Positions 51,701 through 63,275 of a stretch of 64,000 nt of DNA are shown here, piece after piece (the first letter of the stretch is position 1; every line of letters starts with the position of its first letter). The notes under the pieces were generated by a model that did no database searches, was not told the origin of the DNA, and worked only from the letters and a program-made list of their open reading frames with translations. This DNA is from Sisyra terminalis (lineage: Eukaryota > Arthropoda > Insecta > Neuroptera > Sisyridae), in assembly GCA_958496175.1 (NCBI GenBank), contig OY292277.1, positions 2,294,001 to 2,358,000 of the forward strand, in the 5' to 3' direction. Made by a program: the position numbers and the translations under genes.

Positions 51701-52737
51701 GTTTAAGGGCTGAACAGGCCGTTTAAGGGATGAACACTTCCCACTAAGAGGGCGAGACGAACGGGGCTTCTTCAGCAATTGCATTAACCATCGTTATATA
51801 AGGGATGATTTTCGAACCAAAGGCAGTTTCGGGTTCGTTACAATGTGTAGAACGATAATATAATAATTGATTTCGATTTCGAAGGCAAAAGATTTTTCGC
51901 CAAAAAAAACCGTGGGTTAACCATCGTTGATTTTTCTCGAAAATGGCCAAATTAAAAAAAAAATTTTTTAGGGTGCCAATCGAAAGTAGACGTCCATCTG
52001 CGCATGCTGTGCAAATTTTTCCCAAAACAAACTACGTTTAAGGGCTGAACAGGCCGTTTAAGGGATGAACACTTCCCACTAAGAGGGCGAGACGAACGGG
52101 GCTTCTTCAGCAATTGCATTAACCATCGTTATATAAGGGATGATTTTCGAACCAAAGGCAGTTTCGGGTTCGTTACAATGTGTAGAACGATAATATAATA
52201 ATTGATTTCGATTTCGAAGGCAAAAGATTTTTCGCCAAAAAAAACCGTGGGTTAACCATCGTTGATTTTTCTCGAAAATGGCCAAGTTAAAAAAAAAATT
52301 TTTAGGGTGCCAATCGAAAGTAGACGTCCATCTGCGCATGCTGTGCAAATTTTTCCCAAAACAAACTACGTTTAAGGGCTGAACAGGCCGTTTAAGGGAT
52401 GAACACTTCCCACTAAGAGGGCGAGACGAACGGGGCTTCTTCCGCAATTGCATTAACCATCGTTATATAAGGGATGATTTTCGAACCAAAGGCAGTTTCG
52501 GGTTCGTTACAATGTGTAGAACGATAATATAATAATTGATTTCGATTTCGAAGGCAAAAGATTTTTCGCCAAAAAAAACCGTGGGTTAACCATCGTTGAT
52601 TTTTCTCGAAAATGGCCAAATTAAAAAAAAAATTTTTTAGGGTGCCAATCGAAAGTAGACGTCCATCTGCGCATGCTGTGCAAATTTTTCCCAAAACAAA
52701 CTACGTTTAAGGGCTGAACAGGCCGTTTAAGGGATGA
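48719..52737 (-). repeat. 4019-bp higher-order block, copy 2
   Basis: Carries the same marker changes as copy 1 at the same offsets (50091, about 50930-50970, about 51266, about 52290, 52436). It differs at the sixth monomer (46385-46666 in copy 1 has GGGGTTTC and AAAGACTTTTC; 50404-50685 in copy 2 has neither) and at the twelfth. Confidence 0.85.
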
Positions 52738-54017
52738 ACACTTCCCACTAAGAGGGCGAGACGAACGGGGCTTCTTCAGCAATTGCATTAACCATCGTTA
52801 TATAAGGGATGATTTTCGAACCAAAGGCAGTTTCGGGTTCGTTACAATGTGTAGAACGATAATATAATAATTGATTTCGATTTCGAAGGCAAAAGATTTT
52901 TCGCCAAAAAAAACCGTGGGTTAACCATCGTTGATTTTTCTCGAAAATGGCCAAGTTAATAAAAAATTTTTTTAGGGTGCCAATCGAAAGTAGACGTCCA
53001 TCTGCGCATGCTGTGCAAATTTTTCCCAAAACAAACTACGTTTAAGGGCTGAACAGGCCGTTTAAGGGATGAACACTTCCCACTAAGAGGGCGAGACGAA
53101 CGGGGCTTCTTCAGCAATTGCATTAACCATCGTTATATAAGGGATGATTTTCGAACCAAAGGCAGTTTCGGGTTCGTTACAATGTATAGAACGATAATAT
53201 AATAATTGATTTCGATTTCGAAGGCAAAAGATTTTTCGCCAAAAAAAACCGTGGGTTAACCATCGTTGATTTTTCTCGAAAATGGCCAAGTTAATAAAAA
53301 AATTTTTTAGGGTGCCAATCGAAAGTAGACGTCCATCTGCGCATGCTGTGCAAATTTTTCCCAAAACAAACTACGTTTAAGGGCTGAACAGGCCGTTTAA
53401 GGGATGAACACTTCCCACTAAGAGGGCGAGACGAACGGGGCTTCTTCAGCAATTGCATTAACCATCGTTATATAAGGGATGATTTTCGAACCAAAGGCAG
53501 TTTCGGGTTCGTTACAATGTGTAGAACGATAATATAATAATTGATTTCGATTTCGAAGGCAAAAGATTTTTCGCCAAAAAAAACCGTGGGTTAACCATCG
53601 TTGATTTTTCTCGAAAATGGCCAAGTTAAAAAAAAATTTTTTTAGGGTGCCAATCGAAAGTAGACGTCCATTTGCGCATGCTGTGCAAATTTTTCCCAAA
53701 ACAAACTACGTTTAAGGGCTGAACAGGCCGTTTAAGGGATGAACACTTCCCACTAAGAGGGCGAGACGAACGGGGCTTCTTCAGCAATTGCATTAACCAT
53801 CGTTATATAAGGGATGATTATCGAACCAAAGGCAGTTTCGGGTTCGTTACAATGTGTAGAACGATAATATAATAATTGATTTCGATTTCGAAGGCAAAAG
53901 ATTTTTCGCCAAAAAAAACCGTGGGTTAACCATCGTTGATTTTTCTCGAAAATGGCCAAATTAAAAAAAATTGTTTTTAGGGTGCCAATCGAAAGTAGAC
54001 GTCCATCTGTGCATGCT

Positions 54018-54036
54018 GTGCAAAATGTAAAATTTT
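54018..54036. other. Strand-switch junction of the satellite array
   Basis: Left-arm sequence runs to GCATGCTGTGCAAA; the next bases ATGTAAAATTTTTCGAGAAA continue in the reverse-complement orientation. The two sides break at different places in the monomer, so about 85 bp of left-arm sequence forms a spacer between CCATCGTTGATTTTTCTCG and its mirror. A few bases (ATGTAAA) fit neither side clearly. Confidence 0.9.
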
Positions 54037-57000
54037 TCGAGAAAAATCAACGATGGTTAACCCACGGTTTTTTTTGGCGAAAAATCTTTTGCCTTCGAAA
54101 TCGAAATCAATTATTATATTATCGTTCTACACATTGTAACGAACCCGAAACTGCCTTTGGTTCGAAAATCATCCCTTATATAACGATGGTTAATGCAATT
54201 GCTGAAGAAGCCCCGTTCGTCTCTCCCTCTTAGTGGGAAGTGTTCATCCCTTAAACGGCCTGTTCAGCCCTTAAACGTGGTTTGTTTAGAGAAAAATTTG
54301 CACAGCATGCACAGATGGACGTCTACTTTCGATTGGCACCCTAAAAACAATTTTTTTTAGTTTGGCCATTTTCGAGAAAAATCAACGATGGTTAACCCAC
54401 GGTTTTTTTTGACGAAAAATCTTTTGGTTTCGAAATCGAAAAAGATTATTGTATTATCGTTCTATACATTGTAACGAACCCGAAACTGCCCTTGGTTCGA
54501 AAATCATCCCTTATATAACGATGGTTAATGCAATTGCTGAAGAAGCCCCGTTCGTCTCTCCCTCTTAGTGGGAAGTGTTCATCCTTTAAACGGCCTGTTC
54601 AGCCCTTAAACGTGGTTTGTTTTGAGAAAAATTTGCACAGCATGCACAGATGGACGTCTACTTTCGATTGGCACCCTAAAAAAAATTTTTTTTAGTTTGG
54701 CCATTTTCGAGAAAAATCAACGATGGTTAACCCACGGTTTTTTTTGACGAAAAATCTTTTGGTTTCGAAATCGAAAAAGATTATTGTATTATCGTTCTAT
54801 ACATTGTAACGAACCCGAAACTGCCCTTGGTTCGAAAATCATCCCTTATATAACGATGGTTAATGCAATTGCTGAAGAAGCCCCGTTCGTCTCTCCCTCT
54901 TAGTGGGAAGTGTTCATCCCTTAAACGGCCTGTTCAGCCCTTAAACGTGGTTTGTTTTGAGAAAAATTTGCACAGCATGCACAGATGGACGTCTACTTTC
55001 GATTGGCACCCTAAAAAAAATTTTTTTTAGTTTGGCCATTTTCGAGAAAAATCAACGATGGTTAACCCACGGTTTTTTTTGACGAAAAATCTTTTGGTTT
55101 CGAAATCGAAAAAGATTATTGTATTATCGTTCTATACATTGTAACGAACCCGAAACTGCCCTTGGTTCGAAAATCATCCCTTATATAACGATGGTTAATG
55201 CAATTGCTGAAGAAGCCCCGTTCGTCTCTCCCTCTTAGTGGGAAGTGTTCATCCCTTAAACGGCCTGTTCAGCCCTTAAACGTGGTTTGTTTAGAGAAAA
55301 ATTTGCACAGCATGCACAGATGGACGTCTACTTTCGATTGGCACCCTAAAAAAAATTTTTTTTAGTTTGGCCATTTTCGAGAAAAATCAACGATGGTTAA
55401 CCCACGGTTTTTTTTGACGAAAAATCTTTTGGTTTCGAAATCGAAAAAGATTATTGTATTATCGTTCTATACATTGTAACGAACCCGAAACTGCCCTTGG
55501 TTCGAAAATCATCCCTTATATAACGATGGTTAATGCAATTGCTGAAGAAGCCCCGTTCGTCTCTCCCTCTTAGTGGGAAGTGTTCATCCCTTAAACGGCC
55601 TGTTCAGCCCTTAAACGTGGTTTGTTTTGAGAAAAATTTGCACAGCATGCACAGATGGACGTCTACTTTCGATTGGCACCCTAAAAAAAATTTTTTTTAG
55701 TTTGGCCATTTTCGAGAAAAATCAACGATGGTTAACCCACGGTTTTTTTTGACGAAAAATCTTTTGGTTTCGAAATCGAAAAAGATTATTGTATTATCGT
55801 TCTATACATTGTAACGAACCCGAAACTGCCCTTGGTTCGAAAATCATCCCTTATATAACGATGGTTAATGCAATTGCTGAAGAAGCCCCGTTCGTCTCTC
55901 CCTCTTAGTGGGAAGTGTTCATCCCTTAAACGGCCTGTTCAGCCCATAAACGTGGTTTGTTTTGAGAAAAATTTGCACAGCATGCACAGATGGACGTCTA
56001 CTTTCGATTGGCACCCTAAAAAAAATTTTTTTTAGTTTGGCCATTTTCGAGAAAAATCAACGATGGTTAACCCACGGTTTTTTTTGACGAAAAATCTTTT
56101 GGTTTCGAAATCGAAAAAGATTATTGTATTATCGTTCTATACATTGTAACGAACCCGAAACTGCCCTTGGTTCGAAAATCATCCCTTATATAACGATGGT
56201 TAATGCAATTGCTGAAGAAGCCCCGTTCGTCTCTCCCTCTTAGTGGGAAGTGTTCATCCCTTAAACGGCCTGTTCAGCCCTTAAACGTGGTTTGTTTTGA
56301 GAAAAATTTGCACAGCATGCACAGATGGACGTCTACTTTCGATTGGCACCCTAAAAAAAATTTTTTTAGTTTGGCCATTTTCGAGAAAAATCAACGATGG
56401 TTAACCCACGGTTTTTTTTGACGAAAAATCTTTTGGTTTCGAAATCGAAAAAGATTATTGTATTATCGTTCTATACATTGTAACGAACCCGAAACTGCCC
56501 TTGGTTCGAAAATCATCCCTTATATAACGATGGTTAATGCAATTGCTGAAGAAGCCCCGTTCGTCTCTCCCTCTTAGTGGGAAGTGTTCATCCCTTAAAC
56601 GGCCTGTTCAGCCCTTAAACGTGGTTTGTTTTGAGAAAAATTTGCACAGCATGCACAGATGGACGTCTACTTTCGATTGGCACCCTAAAAAAAATTTTTT
56701 TAGTTTGGCCATTTTCGAGAAAAATCAACGATGGTTAACCCACGGTTTTTTTTGACGAAAAATCTTTTGGTTTCGAAATCGAAAAAGATTATTGTATTAT
56801 CGTTCTATACATTGTAACGAACCCGAAACTGCCCTTGGTTCGAAAATCATCCCTTATATAACGATGGTTAATGCAATTGCTGAAGAAGCCCCGTTCGTCT
56901 CTCCCTCTTAGTGGGAAGTGTTCATCCCTTAAACGGCCTGTTCAGCCCTTAAACGTGGTTTGTTTTGAGAAAAATTTGCACAGCATGCACAGATGGACGT

Positions 57001-60000
57001 CTACTTTCGATTGGCACCCTAAAAAAAATTTTTTTAGTTTGGCCATTTTCGAGAAAAATCAACGATGGTTAACCCACGGTTTTTTTTGACGAAAAATCTT
57101 TTGGTTTCGAAATCGAAAAAGATTATTGTATTATCGTTCTATACATTGTAACGAACCCGAAACTGCCCTTGGTTCGAAAATCATCCCTTATATAACGATG
57201 GTTAATGCAATTGCTGAAGAAGCCCCGTTCGTCTCTCCCTCTTAGTGGGAAGTGTTCATCCCTTAAACGGCCTGTTCAGCCCTTAAACGTGGTTTGTTTT
57301 GAGAAAAATTTGCACAGCATGCACAGATGGACGTCTACTTTCGATTGGCACCCTAAAAAAAATTTTTTTAGTTTGGCCATTTTCGAGAAAAATCAACGAT
57401 GGTTAACCCACGGTTTTTTTTGACGAAAAATCTTTTGGTTTCGAAATCGAAAAAGATTATTGTATTATCGTTCTATACATTGTAACGAACCCGAAACTGC
57501 CCTTGGTTCGAAAATCATCCCTTATATAACGATGGTTAATGCAATTGCTGAAGAAGCCCCGTTCGTCTCTCCCTCTTAGTGGGAAGTGTTCATCCCTTAA
57601 ACGGCCTGTTCAGCCCTTAAACGTGGTTTGTTTTGAGAAAAATTTGCACAGCATGCACAGATGGACGTCTACTTTCGATTGGCACCCTAAAAAAAATTTT
57701 TTTAGTTTGGCCATTTTCGAGAAAAATCAACGATGGTTAACCCACGGTTTTTTTTGACGAAAAATCTTTTGGTTTCGAAATCGAAAAAGATTATTGTATT
57801 ATCGTTCTATACATTGTAACGAACCCGAAACTGCCCTTGGTTCGAAAATCATCCCTTATATAACGATGGTTAATGCATTTGCTGAAGAAGCCCCGTTCGT
57901 CTCTCCCTCTTAGTGGGAAGTGTTCATCCCTTAAACGGCCTGTTCAGCCCTTAAACGTGGTTTGTTTTGAGAAAAATTTGCACAGCATGCACAGATGGAC
58001 GTCTACTTTCGATTGGCACCCTAAAAAAAATTTTTTTAGTTTGGCCATTTTCGAGAAAAATCAACGATGGTTAACCCACGGTTTTTTTTGACGAAAAATC
58101 TTTTGGTTTCGAAATCGAAAAAGATTATTGTATTATCGTTCTATACATTGTAACGAACCCGAAACTGCCCTTGGTTCGAAAATCATCCCTTATATAACGA
58201 TGGTTAATGCATTTGCTGAAGAAGCCCCGTTCGTCTCTCCCTCTTAGTGGGAAGTGTTCATCCCTTAAACGGCCTGTTCAGCCCTTAAACGTGGTTTGTT
58301 TTGGGAAAAATTTGCACAGCATGCACAGATGGACGTCTACTTTCGATTGGCACCCTAAAAAAAATTTTTTTTAGTTTGGCCATTTTCGAGAAAAATCAAC
58401 GATGGTTAACCCACGGTTTTTTTTGACGAAAAATCTTTTGGTTTCGAAATCGAAAAAGATTATTGTATTATCGTTCTATACATTGTAACGAACCCGAAAC
58501 TGCCCTTGGTTCGAAAATCATCCCTTATATAACGATGGTTAATGCAATTGCTGAAGAAGCCCCGTTCGTCTCTCCCTCTTAGTGGGAAGTGTTCATCCCT
58601 TAAACGGCCTGTTCAGCCCTTAAACGTGGTTTGTTTTGAGAAAAATTTGCACAGCATGCACAGATGGACGTCTACTTTCGATTGGCACCCTAAAAAAAAT
58701 TTTTTTTAGTTTGGCCATTTTCGAGAAAAATCAACGATGGTTAACCCACGGTTTTTTTTGACGAAAAATCTTTTGGTTTCGAAATCGAAAAAGATTATTG
58801 TATTATCGTTCTATACATTGTAACGAACCCGAAACTGCCCTTGGTTCGAAAATCATCCCTTATATAACGATGGTTAATGCAATTGCTGAAGAAGCCCCGT
58901 TCGTCTCTCCCTCTTAGTGGGAAGTGTTCATCCCTTAAACGGCCTGTTCAGCCCTTAAACGTGGTTTGTTTTGAGAAAAATTTGCACAGCATGCACAGAT
59001 GGACGTCTACTTTCGATTGGCACCCTAAAAAAAATTTTTTTTAGTTTGGCCATTTTCGAGAAAAATCAACGATGGTTAACCCACGGTTTTTTTTGACGAA
59101 AAATCTTTTGGTTTCGAAATCGAAAAAGATTATTGTATTATCGTTCTATACATTGTAACGAACCCGAAACTGCCCTTGGTTCGAAAATCATCCCTTATAT
59201 AACGATGGTTAATGCAATTGCTGAAGAAGCCCCGTTCGTCTCTCCCTCTTAGTGGGAAGTGTTCATCCCTTAAACGGCCTGTTCAGCCCTTAAACGTGGT
59301 TTGTTTTGAGAAAAATTTGCACAGCATGCACAGATGGACGTCTACTTTCGATTGGCACCCTAAAAAAAATTTTTTTTAGTTTGGCCATTTTCGAGAAAAA
59401 TCAACGATGGTTAACCCACGGTTTTTTTTGACGAAAAATCTTTTGGTTTCGAAATCGAAAAAGATTATTGTATTATCGTTCTATACATTGTAACGAACCC
59501 GAAACTGCCCTTGGTTCGAAAATCATCCCTTATATAACGATGGTTAATGCAATTGCTGAAGAAGCCCCGTTCGTCTCTCCCTCTTAGTGGGAAGTGTTCA
59601 TCCCTTAAACGGCCTGTTCAGCCCTTAAACGTGGTTTGTTTTGGGAAAAATTTGCACAGCATGCACAGATGGACGTCTACTTTCGATTGGCACCCTAAAA
59701 AAAATTTTTTTTAGTTTGGCCATTTTCGAGAAAAATCAACGATGGTTAACCCACGGTTTTTTTTGACGAAAAATCTTTTGGTTTCGAAATCGAAAAAGAT
59801 TATTGTATTATCGTTCTATACATTGTAACGAACCCGAAACTGCCCTTGGTTCGAAAATCATCCCTTATATAACGATGGTTAATGCAATTGCTGAAGAAGC
59901 CCCGTTCGTCTCTCCCTCTTAGTGGGAAGTGTTCATCCCTTAAACGGCCTGTTCAGCCCTTAAACGTGGTTTGTTTTGAGAAAAATTTGCACAGCATGCA

Positions 60001-60639
60001 CAGATGGACGTCTACTTTCGATTGGCACCCTAAAAAAAATTTTTTTTAGTTTGGCCATTTTCGAGAAAAATCAACGATGGTTAACCCACGGTTTTTTTTG
60101 ACGAAAAATCTTTTGGTTTCGAAATCGAAAAAGATTATTGTATTATCGTTCTATACATTGTAACGAACCCGAAACTGCCCTTGGTTCGAAAATCATCCCT
60201 TATATAACGATGGTTAATGCAATTGCTGAAGAAGCCCCGTTCGTCTCTCCCTCTTAGTGGGAAGTGTTCATCCCTTAAACGGCCTGTTCAGCCCTTAAAC
60301 GTGGTTTGTTTTGAGAAAAATTTGCACAGCATGCACAGATGGACGTCTACTTTCGATTGGCACCCTAAAAAAAATTTTTTTTAGTTTGGCCATTTTCGAG
60401 AAAAATCAACGATGGTTAACCCACGGTTTTTTTTGACGAAAAATCTTTTGGTTTCGAAATCGAAAAAGATTATTGTATTATCGTTCTATACATTGTAACG
60501 AACCCGAAACTGCCCTTGGTTCGAAAATCATCCCTTATATAACGATGGTTAATGCAATTGCTGAAGAAGCCCCGTTCGTCTCTCCCTCTTAGTGGGAAGT
60601 GTTCATCTCTTAAACGGCCTGTTCAGCCCTTAAACGTGG

Positions 60640-60930
60640 TTTGTTTTGAGAAAAATTTGCACAGCATGCACAGATGGACGTCTACTTTCGATTGGCACCC
60701 TAAAAAAAATTTTTTTTAGTTTGGCCATTTTCGAGAAAAATCAACGATGGTTAACCCACGGTTTTTTTTGGCGAAAAATCTTTTGCCTTCGAAATCGAAA
60801 TCAATTATTATATTATCGTTCTATACATTGTAACGAACCCGAAACTGCCCTTGGTTCGAAAATCATCCCTTATATAACGATGGTTAATGCAATTGCTGAA
60901 GAAGCCCCGTTCGTCTCTCCCTCTTAGTGG
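60640..60930 (+). repeat. Left-type hybrid monomer in the right arm, first
   Basis: Has GGCGAAAAATCTTTTGCCTT and ATCAATTATTATATTATC of the left-arm subfamily but the right-arm CTCTCCCTCTTAG. The same hybrid recurs at about 62985-63275, 2345 bp (seven units) away. Confidence 0.8.
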
Positions 60931-62984
60931 GAAGTGTTCATCCCTTAAACGGCCTGTTCAGCCCATAAACGTGGTTTGTTTTGAGAAAAATTTGCACAGC
61001 ATGCACAGATGGACGTCTACTTTCGATTGGCACCCTAAAAAAAATTTTTTTTAGTTTGGCCATTTTCGAGAAAAATCAACGATGGTTAACCCACGGTTTT
61101 TTTTGACGAAAAATCTTTTGGTTTCGAAATCGAAAAAGATTATTGTATTATCGTTCTATACATTGTAACGAACCCGAAACTGCCCTTGGTTCGAAAATCA
61201 TCCCTTATATAACGATGGTTAATGCATTTGCTGAAGAAGCCCCGTTCGTCTCTCCCTCTTAGTGGGAAGTGTTCATCCCTTAAACGGCCTGTTCAGCCCT
61301 TAAACGTGGTTTGTTTTGGGAAAAATTTGCACAGCATGCACAGATGGACGTCTACTTTCGATTGGCACCCTAAAAAAAATTTTTTTTAGTTTGGCCATTT
61401 TCGAGAAAAATCAACGATGGTTAACCCACGGTTTTTTTTGACGAAAAATCTTTTGGTTTCGAAATCGAAAAAGATTATTGTATTATCGTTCTATACATTG
61501 TAACGAACCCGAAACTGCCCTTGGTTCGAAAATCATCCCTTATATAACGATGGTTAATGCAATTGCTGAAGAAGCCCCGTTCGTCTCTCCCTCTTAGTGG
61601 GAAGTGTTCATCCCTTAAACGGCCTGTTCAGCCCTTAAACGTGGTTTGTTTTGAGAAAAATTTGCACAGCATGCACAGATGGACGTCTACTTTCGATTGG
61701 CACCCTAAAAAAAATTTTTTTTAGTTTGGCCATTTTCGAGAAAAATCAACGATGGTTAACCCACGGTTTTTTTTGACGAAAAATCTTTTGGTTTCGAAAT
61801 CGAAAAAGATTATTGTATTATCGTTCTATACATTGTAACGAACCCGAAACTGCCCTTGGTTCGAAAATCATCCCTTATATAACGATGGTTAATGCAATTG
61901 CTGAAGAAGCCCCGTTCGTCTCTCCCTCTTAGTGGGAAGTGTTCATCCCTTAAACGGCCTGTTCAGCCCTTAAACGTGGTTTGTTTTGGGAAAAATTTGC
62001 ACAGCATGCACAGATGGACGTCTACTTTCGATTGGCACCCTAAAAAAAATTTTTTTTAGTTTGGCCATTTTCGAGAAAAATCAACGATGGTTAACCCACG
62101 GTTTTTTTTGACGAAAAATCTTTTGGTTTCGAAATCGAAAAAGATTATTGTATTATCGTTCTATACATTGTAACGAACCCGAAACTGCCCTTGGTTCGAA
62201 AATCATCCCTTATATAACGATGGTTAATGCATTTGCTGAAGAAGCCCCGTTCGTCTCTCCCTCTTAGTGGGAAGTGTTCATCCCTTAAACGGCCTGTTCA
62301 GCCCTTAAACGTGGTTTGTTTTGGGAAAAATTTGCACAGCATGCACAGATGGACGTCTACTTTCGATTGGCACCCTAAAAAAAATTTTTTTTAGTTTGGC
62401 CATTTTCGAGAAAAATCAACGATGGTTAACCCACGGTTTTTTTTGACGAAAAATCTTTTGGTTTCGAAATCGAAAAAGATTATTGTATTATCGTTCTATA
62501 CATTGTAACGAACCCGAAACTGCCCTTGGTTCGAAAATCATCCCTTATATAACGATGGTTAATGCAATTGCTGAAGAAGCCCCGTTCGTCTCTCCCTCTT
62601 AGTGGGAAGTGTTCATCCCTTAAACGGCCTGTTCAGCCCTTAAACGTGGTTTGTTTTGAGAAAAATTTGCACAGCATGCACAGATGGACGTCTACTTTCG
62701 ATTGGCACCCTAAAAAAAATTTTTTTTAATTTGGCCATTTTCGAGAAAAATCAACGATGGTTAACCCACGGTTTTTTTTGACGAAAAATCTTTTGGTTTC
62801 GAAATCGAAAAAGATTATTGTATAATCGTTCTATACATTGTAACGAACCCGAAACTGCCCTTGGTTCGAAAATCATCCCTTATATAACGATGGTTAATGC
62901 AATTGCTGAAGAAGCCCCGTTCGTCTCTCCCTCTTAGTGGGAAGTGTTCATCCCTTAAACGGCCTGTTCAGCCCTTAAACGTGG

Positions 62985-63275
62985 TTTGTTTTGAGAAAAA
63001 TTTGCACAGCATGCACAGATGGACGTCTACTTTCGATTGGCACCCTAAAAAAATTTTTTTTTAGTTTGGCCATTTTCGAGAAAAATCAACGATGGTTAAC
63101 CCACGGTTTTTTTTGGCGAAAAATCTTTTGCCTTCGAAATCGAAATCAATTATTATATTATCGTTCTATACATTGTAACGAACCCGAAACTGCCCTTGGT
63201 TCGAAAATCATCCCTTATATAACGATGGTTAATGCAATTGCTGAAGAAGCCCCGTTCGTCTCTCCCTCTTAGTGG
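62985..63275 (+). repeat. Left-type hybrid monomer in the right arm, second
   Basis: Near-identical to the hybrid at 60640, with one base fewer in the A-run (AAAAAAATTTTTTTTT region at about 63050). The exact seven-unit spacing suggests a higher-order unit in this arm. Confidence 0.75.

Larger units (their letters stand above)
33536..54023 (-). repeat. 335-bp satellite array, left arm (about 60 monomers)
   Basis: Head-to-tail monomers of 335 bp, a few of 334 bp by one-base loss in an A/T run. Each contains a GTGCCAATCGAAAGTAGACG block, GCATGCTGTGCAAATTTTTC, GGCCGTTTAAGGGATGAACA, ATCGTTATATAAGGGATG, and an A-run joined to a T-run of about 8+8. Neighbours differ by only a few bases. Type A (ATATATTAATTG plus CATAACAATCC) and type B (ATATAATAATTG plus CAAAACAAACT) alternate in the left third; the rest is mostly B-like. 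Each monomer carries a 93-codon frame on the minus strand, which cannot extend across units because 335 is not a multiple of 3. I read it as non-coding satellite. Confidence 0.98.

Noticed and set aside
33993..53699. About 60 near-identical 93-aa open frames (MGKICTAC...) on the minus strand and related ones on the plus strand
   Set aside because: They repeat with the satellite unit, have no start context or domain, and changes between monomers hit the frame freely (stops at 47250 and 51270, frameshifts in 334-bp units). They are by-products of a stop-poor stretch.
54800..54850. B-box-like GGTTCGAAAA and A-box-like TGGTTAACCCA in each monomer, suggesting a tRNA or SINE origin
   Set aside because: The A-box match lacks its final G, the boxes are over 100 bp apart, and no tRNA fold is visible. 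Kept only as a curiosity.
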